The notes under the pieces are model-generated. The model saw nothing but the letters and a program-made list of their open reading frames with translations, did no database searches and was not told the origin of the DNA. Of a DNA stretch of 64,000 nucleotides, positions 37,957 through 48,770 are shown piece after piece. The translations under genes were made by a program, and so were the position numbers. How positions within the stretch are numbered: position 1 is the stretch's first letter; each line of letters opens with the position of its first letter. Origin of the DNA: CAIWHR01 sp963779805 (lineage in GTDB: Bacteria > Pseudomonadota > Gammaproteobacteria > Burkholderiales > Casimicrobiaceae). The stretch spans positions 496,001 to 560,000 of the forward strand of contig CAVZZN010000012.1 in the NCBI GenBank assembly GCA_963779805.1. Direction: 5' to 3'.

Positions 37957-38649
37957 GCACCAAGGACCGCTCCGAGGGCGAATACCGGAGCGCGCAGCGC
38001 GAAGGCAGTTCAATGAGCATCTGCCCGCGCTGCAAGCGCCCGCTCGAAGACGAGGAGCCGTACATCTGCTGCGCCGGGGTCGAGCTCACGTGGCGCTGCA
38101 CGTCGTGTCACAAGGTCGCCGAGGGGTTCGCGTTTCCCTACGGCCTGTGCCCGTATTGCAAGGGGCGGCTGGAGCTCCTCGAGCGTGGCGCGATCGAGGG
38201 GGACGAGGCCATGGAGGCGGTCCGCAAGGCCTTCGAGATCGAGCTCGGCGGCCGCGCGTTCTACCAGCGCGCATCGCAACGACGCGACGGATCCGCAGCT
38301 GCGCGAGCTGTTCGCGCGCTTCGCCGAGATGGAAGACGAGCACATGCGGACGCTGTCGAAGCGCTACCACGCCGAGCTGCCGGCGCCGTCCGACGACTTC
38401 CAGATCGACCGGGCGGCGATCTTCGCCGGTATCGACCGCAGGCCCGAGGATCCGGCCAACCTGTTCCGGATCGCCATCGCGTTCGAGCAGCGCGCGGTCG
38501 ACTTCTTCACCCGCGAGGGCGAGAAGGCGCCGGAGAGCTCGGTCGAGCGCGAGCTCTACCGCGAGCTCGCGGCCGAGGAGCGCGAGCACGTCGAGATGCT
38601 CACGACCGAATTCCGCCGCTGGCAGGCGGGCAAGCCCGGAATACTCTAG
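37953..38649 (+). CDS. rubrerythrin-like ferritin-family protein with N-terminal zinc ribbons
   Basis: About 230 residues, start overlapping the nfn stop (ATGA). The N-terminus has cysteine pairs (ICPRCKRP, CTSCHKVA, CPYCKGRLE) forming rubredoxin- or zinc-ribbon-like knuckles. It is followed by a ferritin-like four-helix region with carboxylate/His iron ligands in FEIELGGRAFYQRAS, FAEMEDEHMRTLSKRY, FEQRAVDFF and ELAAEEREHVEMLTTEF. One frameshift near 38278. Rubrerythrins reduce peroxide at a di-iron site, so it may guard the oxygen-sensitive enzymes encoded around it; the exact activity is inferred. Confidence 0.78.
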
Positions 38650-38696
38650 CGCCGCGCGCGGCCCGAGGCCGCGCCGGCACGCTCAATCGCCGCGAG

Positions 38697-41600
38697 ATGA
38701 CCATGACCGAACGCTCGCATGTGCTGGACGGCAACGAGGCCGCCGCACGGATCGCCCACCTCTCCAACGAGGTGATCGCGATCTATCCGATCACGCCCTC
38801 GTCGACGATGGGCGAGTTGGCCGACGCCTGGGCGGCCGCCGGGCGGAAGAACATCTTCGGCACGGTGCCCGACGTGGTCGAGATGCAGAGCGAGGCCGGC
38901 GCCGCCGGCGCGGTGCACGGCTCGCTGCAGGCCGGGGCGCTGACGACCACCTTCACGGCGTCGCAGGGCCTGCTGCTGATGATCCCCAACATGTTCAAGA
39001 TCGCCGGCGAGCTGACGCCGACGGTCTTCCACGTCGCCGCCCGCACGCGTGGCCACGCACGCGCTGTCGATCTTCGGCGACCACAGCGACGTGATGGCCG
39101 CCGCACGACCGGCTGGGCGATGCTCGCCGCAGCCACCGTGCAGGAGGCGCAGGACATGGCGCTGATCGCGCACATGGCGCACGCTCGCGAGCGCGCGTGC
39201 CGTTCCTGCACTTCTTCGACGGCTTCCGCACTCGCCACGAGGTGAACAAGATCGAGCAGCTGACCGAGCGACGACGTGCGGGCGATGATCGACGAGGAGC
39301 TGGTCGCGGCGCACCGCGCGCGGGCGCTCAACCCCGAGCGGCCGATGCTCCGCGGCACGGCGCAGAACCCGGACGTCTTCTTCCAGGCCCGCGAGGCGTG
39401 CAACCCGTTCTACGCCGCCGTGCCCGGCATCGTGCACGAGCACATGGACCAGTTCGCGAAGCTCACCGGCCGGCAGTACCACCTGTTCGACTACACCGGC
39501 GCGCCGGACGCCGACCGCGTGATCGTGCAGATGGGCTCGGGCGTCGGCGCGTCGAGGAGACGGTCGGAAGCTCGTCGCGCGCAGGCGAGAAGGTCGGGCT
39601 GGTGAAGGTGCGGCTGTACCGCCCGTTCGACGCCGCAGGCGTTCGTCGGCGGCGCTGCCGCAGACGCGTGCGCGCGATCGCCGTGCTCGATCGCACCAAG
39701 GAGCCCGGGCGCCGATCGGCGAGCCGCTCTACCAGGACGTGCGTGACGGCGCTGGCCGAGGCGTGGCCGGCAGGGCCGTGCCGCGCCCCGCGTGATCGGC
39801 GGCCGCTACGGGCTGTCGTCCAAGGAGTTCACGCCGGCGATGGCCAAGGCGGCGCTCGACGAGCTCGACGAAGCCCGCAGCCCAAGCGGCACTTCACCGT
39901 CGGCATCGTCGACGACGTGACCCACCTGTCGCTTGACCGTGGGACGACGCGTTCGCCACCGAGCCGAGCGACGTGACCCGCGCGGTGTTCTTCGGCCTGG
40001 GCAGCGACGGCACGGTCGGCGCGACCAAGAACTCGGTGAAGATCATCGGCGAGAACACGCCGCTGCACGCCCAGGGCTACTTCGTCTACGACTCGCAAGA
40101 AGTCGGGCTCGGTCACGATGTCGCACCTGCGCTTCAGCCCGCGGCCGATCGAGTCGACCTACCTGATCCACCAGGCCGAACTTCGTCGCCTGCCACCAGT
40201 TCGACTTCATGGAGCGGATCGACGTGCTGTCGCTGGCCGGCCCGGCGCGACGTTCCTGCTCAACAGCCCCTACGGGCCCGAGCGAGGTCTGGGACCAGCT
40301 CCCGCGCGAGGCGCAGCAGCAGATCATCGACAAGAAGCTGAAGTTCTACGTGGTCGACGCGCTCGCACGTGGCCCGCGAGGCGGGGCTGGGCGGGCGCAT
40401 CAACACGGTCATGCAGACCTGCTTCTTCGCAATCTCGGGCATCCTGCCGCGCGACGAGGCGATCGCCGAAGATCAAGGACGCGATCAGGAAGACCTACGG
40501 CAAGCGCGGCGAGACGGTCGTCAGCCGCAACTTCGCGGCGGTCGACGCGTCGCTCGCCGCGCTGCACGAGGTGACGGTGCCGGCGCAGCGCCGACTCGCA
40601 GCTCGCACCGGCGGCCGCCGGTGCCGCGCGCACGCGCCCGACTTCGTCCAGCGCGTGACCGCGATGATGCTCGACGGCAAGGGCGACCTGCTGCCGGTCT
40701 CGGCCATGCCGGTCGACGGCACGTTCCCGACCGGCACGACGCAGTACGAGAAGCGGAGCATCGCGCAGGAGATCCCGATCTGGGACCCGACGATCTGCAC
40801 CCAGTGCGGACTGTGCTCGCTGGTCTGCCCGCACGCCGCGATCCGCATGAAGGTCTATCGAGCCCGACGCGATGCAAGGCGCGCCGGCGGGCTTCAAGGC
40901 CGAGCCCTGGACGCGCAAGGACGGCGGCCCGCTGCGACGGCTTGCTGTACAGCGTCCAGGTCGCGCCGGACGACTGCACCGGCTGCGGCGTCTGCGTCGA
41001 CGTCTGCCCGGCACGCAGCAAGGAGGATGGTCAAGCACAAGGCGATCAACATGGAGCCGAAGCTCGAGCACCTCGAGGCCGAGCGCGCGCAACTACGACT
41101 TCTTCCTGACGCTGCCCGAGGTGCGACCGTCGATGGACAGCATCGACGCTGCTGCAAGGGCTCGCAGCTGCGCGAGCCGCTGTTCGAGTTCTCCGGCGCG
41201 TGCGCGGGCTGCGGCGAGACGCCCTACCTCAAGCTGCTGACGCAGCTCTTCGGCGACCGGCTGCTGGTCGCCAACGCCACGGGCTGCTCGTCGATCTACG
41301 GCGGCAACCTGCCGACCACGCCCGTGGTCGCAGAACGCCGACGGGCAGGGCCCGGCCTGGGCGAACACGCTGTTCGAGGACAACGCCGAGTTCGGCCTGG
41401 GCATGCGGCTGGCGGTCGATGCGCAGCGCGACCTGGCGCAGATGCTGGTGCAGCGAGCTGCGCGCGCGAGATCGGCGACGAGCTGGCCGCGGCGCTGCTC
41501 GACAGCGCCGCAGGACACCGACGAGCGAGATCCGCGCGCAGCGCGAGCGCGTGAAGACGCTCGAAGGAGATCCTGCCGCAGGCATGCGCTCGCCCGAGGC

Positions 41601-42429
41601 GGACGAGCTGCTGGCGGTGGCCGACAGCCTGGTCGTGCGCAGCGTCTGGATCGTCGGCGGCGACGGCTGGGCCTACGACATCGGCTACGGCGGGCTCGAC
41701 CACGTGCTCGCCTCGGGCCGCAACGTGAACATCCTGGTGCTCGACACCGAGGTGTACTCCAACACCGGCGGCCAGGCGTCGAAGTCGACGCCGCGCGGCG
41801 CGGTGGCGAAGTTCGCCGCCGCCGGCAAGGCCGATCGGCAAGAAGGACCTGGGCATGATCGCGATGGCCTACGGCAACGTCTACGTCGGCGCAGGTGGCG
41901 ATGGGCGCGAACCCGGTGCAGACGGTGCGCACGTTCCAGGAGGCCGGCGTCGTGGACCGGGGCCGTCGCTGATCATCGCGTACAGCCACTGCATCGCGCA
42001 CGGCATCGACATGACCACCGGCGATGAGCCACCAGCGCGACGCGGTGAAGAGCGGCTACCTGACGCTCTACCACTACGACCCGCGGCTCGGGATGGGCGG
42101 CGCCGACCAGCCGCTGAAGCTCGACTCGCGCAAGCCGACGCATACCGCTCGAGCAGTTCGCGATGAAGGAGGGCCGCTACGCGATGCTGGCGCAGTCCGA
42201 TCCGGCGCGCGCGAAGCAGCTGCTGAAGGCCGCGCAGCACGACGCCGACGCGCGCTGGCAGCTCTACGAGCAGGTGGCCGGCGTGCACCGCGTGGTGACG
42301 CCCGAGCACGGCACTGCCGCGTCCGCGGCGCCCGCCGAGGCGCTGGCCGCGGGCGGCGCAGATCCGCCGACGGCCGAGGGCGACGGCGAGGCGGCGACGG
42401 CGACGCGTTCCGAGGGGGCCACGTCATGA
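38697..42429 (+). CDS. nifJ: NifJ-type pyruvate:ferredoxin (flavodoxin) oxidoreductase, heavily frameshifted
   Basis: Single-chain PFOR, ~1240 codons. Domains in order: pyruvate-binding (AIYPITPSSTMGELADAW, DVVEMQSEAGAAGAVHGSL), gamma-like (FFGLGSDGTVGATKNSVKII), ferredoxin-like with two [4Fe-4S] motifs (CTQCGLCSLVCPHAAI and CTGCGVCVDVCPA), and a ThDP domain (FSGACAGCGETPYLKLLTQL, NATGCSSIYGGNLPTTP, IVGGDGWAYDIGYGGLDHVL, DTEVYSNTGGQ). It converts pyruvate + CoA to acetyl-CoA + CO2 with reduction of ferredoxin. Between 39050 and 42170 a single-base shift occurs roughly every 70-150 bp with no nonsense decay in the true frame, so poor consensus is likelier than a pseudogene. It ends ATGA-overlapped with the next gene. 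Confidence 0.85.
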
Positions 42430-43438
42430 GCGTCGATCTCGCGCACCCGCTACCTCGGCCTCGAGCTCGCGCACCCGATCGTCGCGTCGGCCTCGCCGCT
42501 GACGGGCTCCGTCGACAGCCTGAAGCGGCTGCAGGATGCCGGCGTCGCCGCGGTCGTGCTGCCGTCGCTGTTCGAGGAGCAGATCGAGCACGACGAGATG
42601 GCCGCGCACAACCTGATGCTGTACGGCGCCGAGCTCTCGCCGGAGGCGCAGGGCTTCTTCCCCGAGATGCAGACTACAGCACCGGGCCGGACAAGTACCT
42701 GCAGCTGATCGCGCGACGCGAAGAAGGCGCTGTCGGTGCCGGTGATCGCGAGCCTGAACGGCCACACGCCGGGCGGCTGGACCTGCATCGCGCGCAAGTT
42801 CGAGGAGGCCGGCGCCGACGCGATCGAGCTCAACGTCTACTTCCTCGCGGCGAGCGTCGACGACACGAGCGCCGAGGTCGAGCGGCGCTACGTCGAGCTG
42901 GTCGAGTCGGTGACGCGGCAGGTGAGCGTACCGGTGGCGGTCAAGGTGGCGCCGTACTTCAGCGCGATGGCCAACATGGCGGCGCGCCTCACCCGGGCCG
43001 GCGCCTCGGGGCTGGTGCTGTTCAACCGCTTCGTGCAGCCCGACATCCTGCTCGAGGAGCTCGAGGTCGCGCCGCACCTGGTGCTGTCGACCTCCGACGA
43101 GCTGCGCCTGGCGCTGCGCTGGATCGCGATCCTGCGCGGCCGCGTCGAGCGCCAGCCTGGCGGCGACCGGCGGCGCGCACACGCGCCGACGACGTGCTCA
43201 AGCTGCTGCTCGCCGGCGCCGACTGCGTGATGCTCGCCAGCAGCCTGCTCGCGCAAGGGGCCGGCGCACGTGGGCACGCTGGTGCGCGGCGTGCAGGCGT
43301 GGATGACCGAGCGCGAGTACAGCTCGGTCGAGCAGATGAAGGGCTCGCTGAGCCAGCAGTCGTGCCCCGATCCGGACGCCTTCGAGCGCGCGAACTACAT
43401 GAAGGCGCTGCAGCTCGTACACCAGCGAATTTGCATAG
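42426..43438 (+). CDS. dihydroorotate dehydrogenase-like (PreA-like) flavoprotein
   Basis: About 335 residues of a class 1 DHOD-like TIM barrel. The corrected N-terminus reads LGLELAHPIVASASPLTGSV, then ALSVPVIASLNGHTPGGWTCIARKFEEAGADAIELNVYF, VPVAVKVAPYFSAMANMAARL, GLVLFNRFVQPDI and LKLLLAGADCVMLASSLLAQG. Several frameshifts (near 42450, 42675, 42715, 43145, 43260 and 43410). The corrected tail ends SYTSEFA at TAG 43436-43438. Proteins of this type are often found beside nifJ; the physiological substrate is unsettled, and true pyrimidine synthesis is not implied. Confidence 0.8.
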
Positions 43439-43500
43439 GCGCCGCGCGTCACGTAAGCGCCGCGCGCGGCAATTCTACCGACAACCAACGGGGGACCCCG

Positions 43501-43746
43501 ATGGCACTCATCATCAACGAAGACTGCACCGCATGCGACGCGTGCGTCGAGCCCTGCCCCAACGACGCGATCGCCGTGGGCTCGCCGATCTACATCATCG
43601 ATCCGGAGAAATGCACCGAATGCGTCGGCGCGAACGACGAGCCGCAGTGCATCACCGTGTGCCCGGCGGATTGCATCGTTCCGGACCCGAATCACGCCGA
43701 GACGAAGGAGCAGCTGCAGGCGAAGTACGAACGCCTGCACACCTGA
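43501..43746 (+). CDS. YfhL-type 2[4Fe-4S] ferredoxin
   Basis: Intact 81-residue ferredoxin with cluster motifs CTACDACVEPCP and C-x2-C-x8-C-x3-C (KCTECVGANDEPQCITVCP). The 8-residue spacing in the second motif and the C-terminal helical extension (AETKEQLQAKYERLH) are typical of the Alvin/YfhL group of low-potential ferredoxins. GGGGGA precedes the ATG. It is the probable electron carrier for NifJ, POR and the Nfn/GltD-like enzymes. Convergent with porA. Confidence 0.92.
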   Translation: MALIINEDCTACDACVEPCPNDAIAVGSPIYIIDPEKCTECVGANDEPQCITVCPADCIVPDPNHAETKEQLQAKYERLHT

Positions 43747-43833
43747 CGCGCGGTCCGTCCGCGGCGCCGCGTCGTCGCGTGCGCGCGAAGGTCGTTGAAA
43801 AAGCGCGAAGGCAGTCCCTGGGGCCGACCGCGG

Positions 43834-45095
43834 TCAGCCGATGCGCGACGCGACGGTGCCGAGGCGGCGCAGGATCGCCTCCGCCGTCGGGCCGGTGCGC
43901 CGCGCGAGCGATTCGCGCTCGAGCTCGGCGGCGACGACGTCGGCGTTGAGGTCGAGGAAGGTCACCTGCTCGAGCTCGTCGTTGCCGGCGTCCTCGAAGA
44001 GCTGACGCAGCGACGAGCGGGTGATCGCGCGGCCGCCCAGGCCGGCGATGACGGTGTAGCCCTTGAGCGGCACGCCCGAGAGCGACGTGCGCACGCCGTC
44101 GGAAACGATGCCGCCCGAGCCCGACCGCGAGGCACTTCTCGAGCACCACGACGCGCTTCGCCTTGTGGAGCGCCTCGCGCAGCGCGAGCAGCGGGAACGG
44201 GCCGAAACGAGCCGATGCTGACACGCACCCGATGGCCACGCCCGCCTCGCGCATCTCGTCGACGACTTCCTGCACCGTCCCGGTGATCGAGCCCAGCGTG
44301 ACGACGATGGTTTCGGCGCCCTCGGTGCGGTAGGTCTTGATCGAGCCCGCCCGCGTCGCGACCGAACTGCTGCTTGAACGCGCCGACGAGCTGCGGAATG
44401 AGGTGCAGCGCGCGCAGCTGCTTGTGATGCGCGAGGTAGCGCACTTCCATGAATGCCTCGGGACCGACCATCGCACCGATCGTCACCGGGTGCGCGGGAT
44501 CGAGCACCTGCCGCGGCTCGAACGGCGGCAGGAACGCGTCCACCTGCGCCTGGCGTGGGAATGTCGACGCGCTCGTACGCGTGGGTGAGGATGAAGCCGT
44601 CCATGCACACCATCACCGGACACGACAGCTCCTCCGCGAGGCGGAACGCCTGGATGTGCAGGTCGAGCGCTTCCTGGTTGGTGTCCGCGAAGAGCTGGAT
44701 CCACCCGGCGTCGCGCATCGACATGCTGTCCGAATGGTCGTTCCAGATGTTGATCGGCGCGCCGATCGCGCGGTTGCCGATGGTCATCACGATCGGCAGG
44801 CCGAGGCCCGCGGCGTTGTACACCGCTTCGGCCATGAACAGCAGGCCCTGGCTCGACGTCGCCGTGTACGTGCGGGCACCCGCGGCCGAAGCGCCGATCG
44901 CGACCGAGAGCGCCGCGAATTCGGACTCGACGTTGATGAACTCGCAGCTCGCGCAGCGCGCCCGGATTTCACCATCTCGCCGAGGCCTTCGACGATGTGC
45001 GTCTGCGGCGTGATCGGGTACGCGCAGATGACTTGCGGGCGGCAGAGTCCGATCGCTTCCGCGACCGCAGCCGAGCCTTCGACTTGCTTAAGCAT
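43834..45095 (-). CDS. porA: 2-oxoacid:ferredoxin oxidoreductase alpha subunit (PorA)
   Basis: Pyruvate-binding subunit. The start MLKQVEGSAAVAEAIGLCRP leads into ICAYPITPQTHIVEGLGEMV, then (after a shift near 44960) the glutamate-rich active-site segment and MAEAVYNAAGLGLPIVMTIGNR, FADTNQEALDLHIQAFRLAEEL, MDGFILTHAYERVDIP, and after further shifts (near 44555, 44350, 44125) GSITGTVQEVVDEMREAG and YTVIAGLGGRAITRSSL. About 420 residues. Overlaps the porG end. porB, its catalytic partner, is separated from it by an 8.7-kb opposite-strand module. Confidence 0.88.
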
Positions 45096-45673
45096 GCGCC
45101 GTCTCCTCGGCGCGAGCGCCGCACGACGTCGTACGCCTCCGTCGCGGCCGCCGCCACGTTCGGCTCCGCGAGTGCGGCCGGGAATTTCTCGCGTATCGCG
45201 GCGACGAGCGATTCGAGCCGGATCTCGCCCGAGAGCGCCGCGAATCCGCCGAGCAGCGCCGCGTTCGGCAGCGGCCGTCCGACGTGCTTGCGCGCGAGCT
45301 CGGTGGCGGGCACCGTGCACTTGCGGTCCTGCCGGAACACGGCGGCGAAGTCGCCGATGCCGAGCTCGTCGAAGCTGCGCGTCGAGTTGATGATGATGTA
45401 GCCGCCGGGCTTCAGACCCTTGAAGAGGTCGACCTGATGCAGCAGCGTCGGGTCCTGGATGATCAGCGCGTCGGGCTCGATGACCGGCTCGCGCAAGCGG
45501 ATCTCGCGGTCGTCGATTCGGCAGAAGGCCATGACCGGCGCGCCCATGCGCTCGGAGCCGAAGCTCGGAAAGGCCTGCGCGAAACGGCCCTCGCGGAACG
45601 CCGCGACGGAAAGCATTTCCGCGCCGGACACCACGCCTTGCCCGCCTCTTCCGTGGATACGGACCTGGAACAT
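45088..45673 (-). CDS. porG: 2-oxoacid:ferredoxin oxidoreductase gamma subunit (PorG)
   Basis: About 195 residues, starting FQVRIHGRGGQGVVSGAEML with the family glycine-rich G-R-G-G-Q-G motif, followed by AQAFPSFGSERMGAPVMAFCRID and LKPGGYIIINSTRS. A frameshift near 45115 hides the end; the corrected C-terminus (EETAHA) stops at TAA 45088-45090, overlapping the porA start. First gene of the por transcript, 103 bp downstream of an FNR-type box. Confidence 0.88.
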
Positions 45674-45775
45674 CGCTGGTTTTCTCCTGAAGGGGTTTTC
45701 TGCGGACGCGAAGCGGCGTCGTGCGATTTTGGCGAGCCGACGGATGCAATGCTGAACGCACTGGGGCGGGACCCA

Positions 45776-45816
45776 TTGACGCAAGTCAAGAGACACTTTC
45801 GCGAAGCGCGTACGCT
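45776..45816 (+). promoter_or_regulatory. FNR/DNR promoter between porG and frdC
   Basis: TTGACGCAAGTCAA (45776-45789) matches TTGAY-N4-RTCAA and is symmetrical in its half sites. Toward frdC a TACGCT hexamer (45811-45816) begins 28.5 bp from the box centre. Toward porG the box is 103 bp from the start codon. It likely controls both divergent operons. Confidence 0.75.
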
Positions 45817-45910
45817 CCTGTGCACACCAAGACACGACCGATTCGCCGCACCGCAACAGCGCGTCCGGCAGGCGAGCGTGTTGCATGGTCATGCAACCCA
45901 AGGGGGCACC

Positions 45911-46690
45911 ATGGACGCAAGCTCTTCCCTGATCGCCGGACTCGGGGCCGATCTGCGGCGCAGCAGATGGCCCGCGCGCCTCGACGTGCTGCAAAGCGGC
46001 ACCGGACTCGTGCTCGCGCTCTTCATGTGGGCGCACATGTTCTTCGTCGCGTCGATCCTGATCAGCCGGGACGCGATGTGGACGGTGACGAAGTTCATGG
46101 AGGGCTACTTCTTCTTCGGCCGCTCGTATCCGGTGCTCGTGTCGATGGCGGTGGCGGGCGTGATCACGCTGATCGTCGTGCACGCGATGCTCGCGGTGCG
46201 CAAGTTCCCGATCAACTACCGCCAGTTCCGCATCTTCCGCGCGCACATGACGCAGATGCGGCACGAGGACACGACGTTGTGGTTCTGGCAGGTGCTCACG
46301 GGCTTCGCGCTGTTCTTCCTCGCCTCCGTGCACCTGTACCTCATGCTGTCGCGGCCGGAGCGCATCGGTCCGTTCGAGTCCGCCGATCGCGTCTGGAGCG
46401 ATCACCTGTGGCCGCTCTACATCCTGCTGCTGCTCGCCGTCGAAGTGCACGGCGGCATCGGTCTGTATCGCCTCGCGGTGAAATGGGGCTGGTTCGCGGG
46501 CGCGTCGCCCGACGCGACGCGGCATCGCCTCAAGTTGCTGAAATGGGCGCTCACGGTGTTCTTCCTCGTGCTCGGCTTTGCGACGCTTGCCGCCTACATC
46601 AAGATCGGCATCGAGCACAGCGGGCAATACGGCCAGCCGTACGTCCCCAGCTTCCAGCAGCAGGCCGTGCCGGCCCCAACCGTGAAATGA
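45911..46690 (+). CDS. frdC: fumarate reductase dihaem cytochrome b subunit (FrdC)
   Basis: Intact 259-residue five-helix membrane anchor of the Wolinella (type B) quinol:fumarate reductase class. Four candidate haem b histidines lie in successive helices: LFMWAHMFFVASI, LIVVHAMLAV, FLASVHLYLML and AVEVHGGIGLYR. It accepts electrons from menaquinol or ubiquinol and passes them to FrdB. Gene order C-A-B is that of W. succinogenes. ATG at 45911 follows AGGGGG. Confidence 0.92.
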   Translation: MDASSSLIAGLGADLRRSRWPARLDVLQSGTGLVLALFMWAHMFFVASILISRDAMWTVTKFMEGYFFFGRSYPVLVSMAVAGVITLIVVHAMLAVRKFPINYRQFRIFRAHMTQMRHEDTTLWFWQVLTGFALFFLASVHLYLMLSRPERIGPFESADRVWSDHLWPLYILLLLAVEVHGGIGLYRLAVKWGWFAGASPDATRHRLKLLKWALTVFFLVLGFATLAAYIKIGIEHSGQYGQPYVPSFQQQAVPAPTVK

Positions 46691-46703
46691 GGGAGCGCTG
46701 AAG

Positions 46704-48732
46704 ATGAAGGTCGTCTATACCGATGTGCTGGTGATTGGCGGCGGGCTCACGGGCCTGCGCCTCGCCGTGGGCGTGAAGCGCCGCGGCCACGACGTCGTCA
46801 TCCTGTCGCTGGTGCCGCCCAAGCGCTCGCACTCGGCAGCCGCGCAGGGCGGGATGCAGGCGAGCCTCGCCAACGTGATCAAGGGCGAGCACGACACCGA
46901 GGACGTGCACTTCGAGGACACGGTGCGCGGCAGCGACTGGGGCGCGGACCAGGACGTCGTGCGCATGTTCGTCAGCACGGCCCCCAAGGCGGTGCGCGAG
47001 CTCGCGGCGTGGGGCGTGCCGTGGAGCCGCGTGCGCCGCGGCGACCGGCAGGTCATCATCAATGGCCAGCCGGTGACGCTCACCGAGCGCGACGAGGCGC
47101 ACGGTCTGATCGCGCAGCGCGATTTCGGCGGCACCAAGAAGTGGCGCACGTGCTACTGCGCCGACGCCACGGGGCATTCGATGCTGTTCGCCGTGAGCGA
47201 CCAGGCGATCGCGAGCGCGATCCCGGTGCACGAGCGCATGGAGGCGATCGCGCTCATCCACGAGGCGGGTCGCTGCTACGGCGCGATCGTGCGCAATCTC
47301 GTGACGGGCGAGCTCATCGCGTACGTGGCGAAGGCCACGGCGCTCGCCGGCGGCGGTGCGGGCCGGATCTACCGCGTCACGACCAACGCCGTCATCTGCG
47401 AAGGCATCACCAGCGCGATCGCGCTCGAGACCGGTATCGCGACGCTGGGCAACATGGAGGCGATCCAGTTCCATCCGACGCCGATCTTTCCCGCGGGCAT
47501 CCTGCTCACGGAAGGCTGTCGCGGCGACGGCGGGCTGCTCAAGGACGTCGACGGCACGCGCTTCATGCCCGACTACGAGCCCGAGAAGAAGGAGCTCGCG
47601 TCGCGCGACGTGGTCTCGCGGCGCATGGAGCAGCACATCCGCAAGGGCAAGGGCGTGAAGACGCGCTGGGGCGATCACCTCTGGCTCGACATCACGCTGC
47701 TCGGCAAGAAGCACATCACGACCAACCTGCGCGAGGTCAACGACATCGCGCACTATTTCCTCGGGCTCGATCCGGTCAAGGACTGGCTGCCCGTGCGGCC
47801 CGCCCAGCACTACACGATGGGCGGGGTGCGCACCAACTACACGGGCGAGAGCCCGACGCTCAAGGGCCTGTTCGCGGCGGGCGAGACGGCGTGCTGGGAC
47901 ATGCACGGCTTCAACCGCCTCGGTGGCAACTCGGTCGCGGAGACGGTCGTCGCGGGCATGATCGTGGGCGAGTTCGTCGCCGACTTCTGCGACAAGATCA
48001 GCAACGAGATGAATGTGCCGACCGGCGCTCATCCGCGAGGCGCTGGCAGCCGAGCAGGGGAAGCTCGACGCGATCTCGAAGGGCCGCGGCACCGAGGATC
48101 CGAGCGCGGTCAAAGCCCGCATGCAGGAGGTGATGACCGACAAGGTGGGCATCTTCCGTACCGGACCGGATCTCACGAGCGCGGTCGAGGAGTTGCAGCA
48201 GCTGCTCGCACGCAGCCGCGACTTCGGCCTCGGCTACAAGGCTACGGGCTCCAATCCGGAGCTCGTCACCGCCTACCGCACGCAGAAGATGCTCAAGCTC
48301 GCGCTCTGCGTCGCCTACGGCGCGCTGCAGCGCACCGAGAGCCGCGGCGCGCACTTCCGCGAGGACTACCCGCGCCGCAACGATGGCGACTGGCTCAAGC
48401 GCACGCTCGCGAGCTGGAGCGATTCCAACGCGACGCTGCCGACGCTCAACTACGAGGCGCTCGACGTCTCGAGGATGGAGCTGCCGCCAGGCTGGCGCGG
48501 TTACGGCGCGAAGGACTATATCGACCATCCGGACACGCCGGCACGGCAGGCGCAGGTGGATGCGATCCGCCAGCAGCTTGGCGGCACGGATCGCTTCAAG
48601 GTGCAGGAAGCGCTGCTGCCCTACGAATCCAAGCTGCCGGAACGCTATCGCGGCCGCAACGAGCGCATCGACGAGCCGCTGCCCGAAGAGCCGGCTGCCG
48701 CAGCCGTCGCGCACAACAGGGTCGCCGCCTGA
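46704..48732 (+). CDS. frdA: fumarate reductase/succinate dehydrogenase flavoprotein subunit (FrdA)
   Basis: Catalytic FAD subunit, ~675 residues. FAD fold VIGGGLTGLRLAVGVKRRG at residues ~10-30, covalent-FAD histidine in RSHSAAAQGGMQASLAN, and active-site motifs EAIQFHPTPIFPAGILLTEGCRGDGG, RPAQHYTMGGVRTN and CWDMHGFNRLGGNSVAETVV. One frameshift near 48020; the rest (ALCVAYGALQRTESRGAHFREDYPRRND) is canonical. It interconverts fumarate and succinate; direction in vivo depends on conditions. 13 bp after frdC. Confidence 0.93.
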
Positions 48733-48770
48733 GGGCGCCGCGTCCTGCCAACCTTAACGGAGACCGCGCA

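Noticed and set aside
38697..42429. Programmed frameshifting or recoding in nifJ
   Set aside because: Shifts occur at dozens of unrelated sites in both directions without slippery sequences. Error is far more likely.
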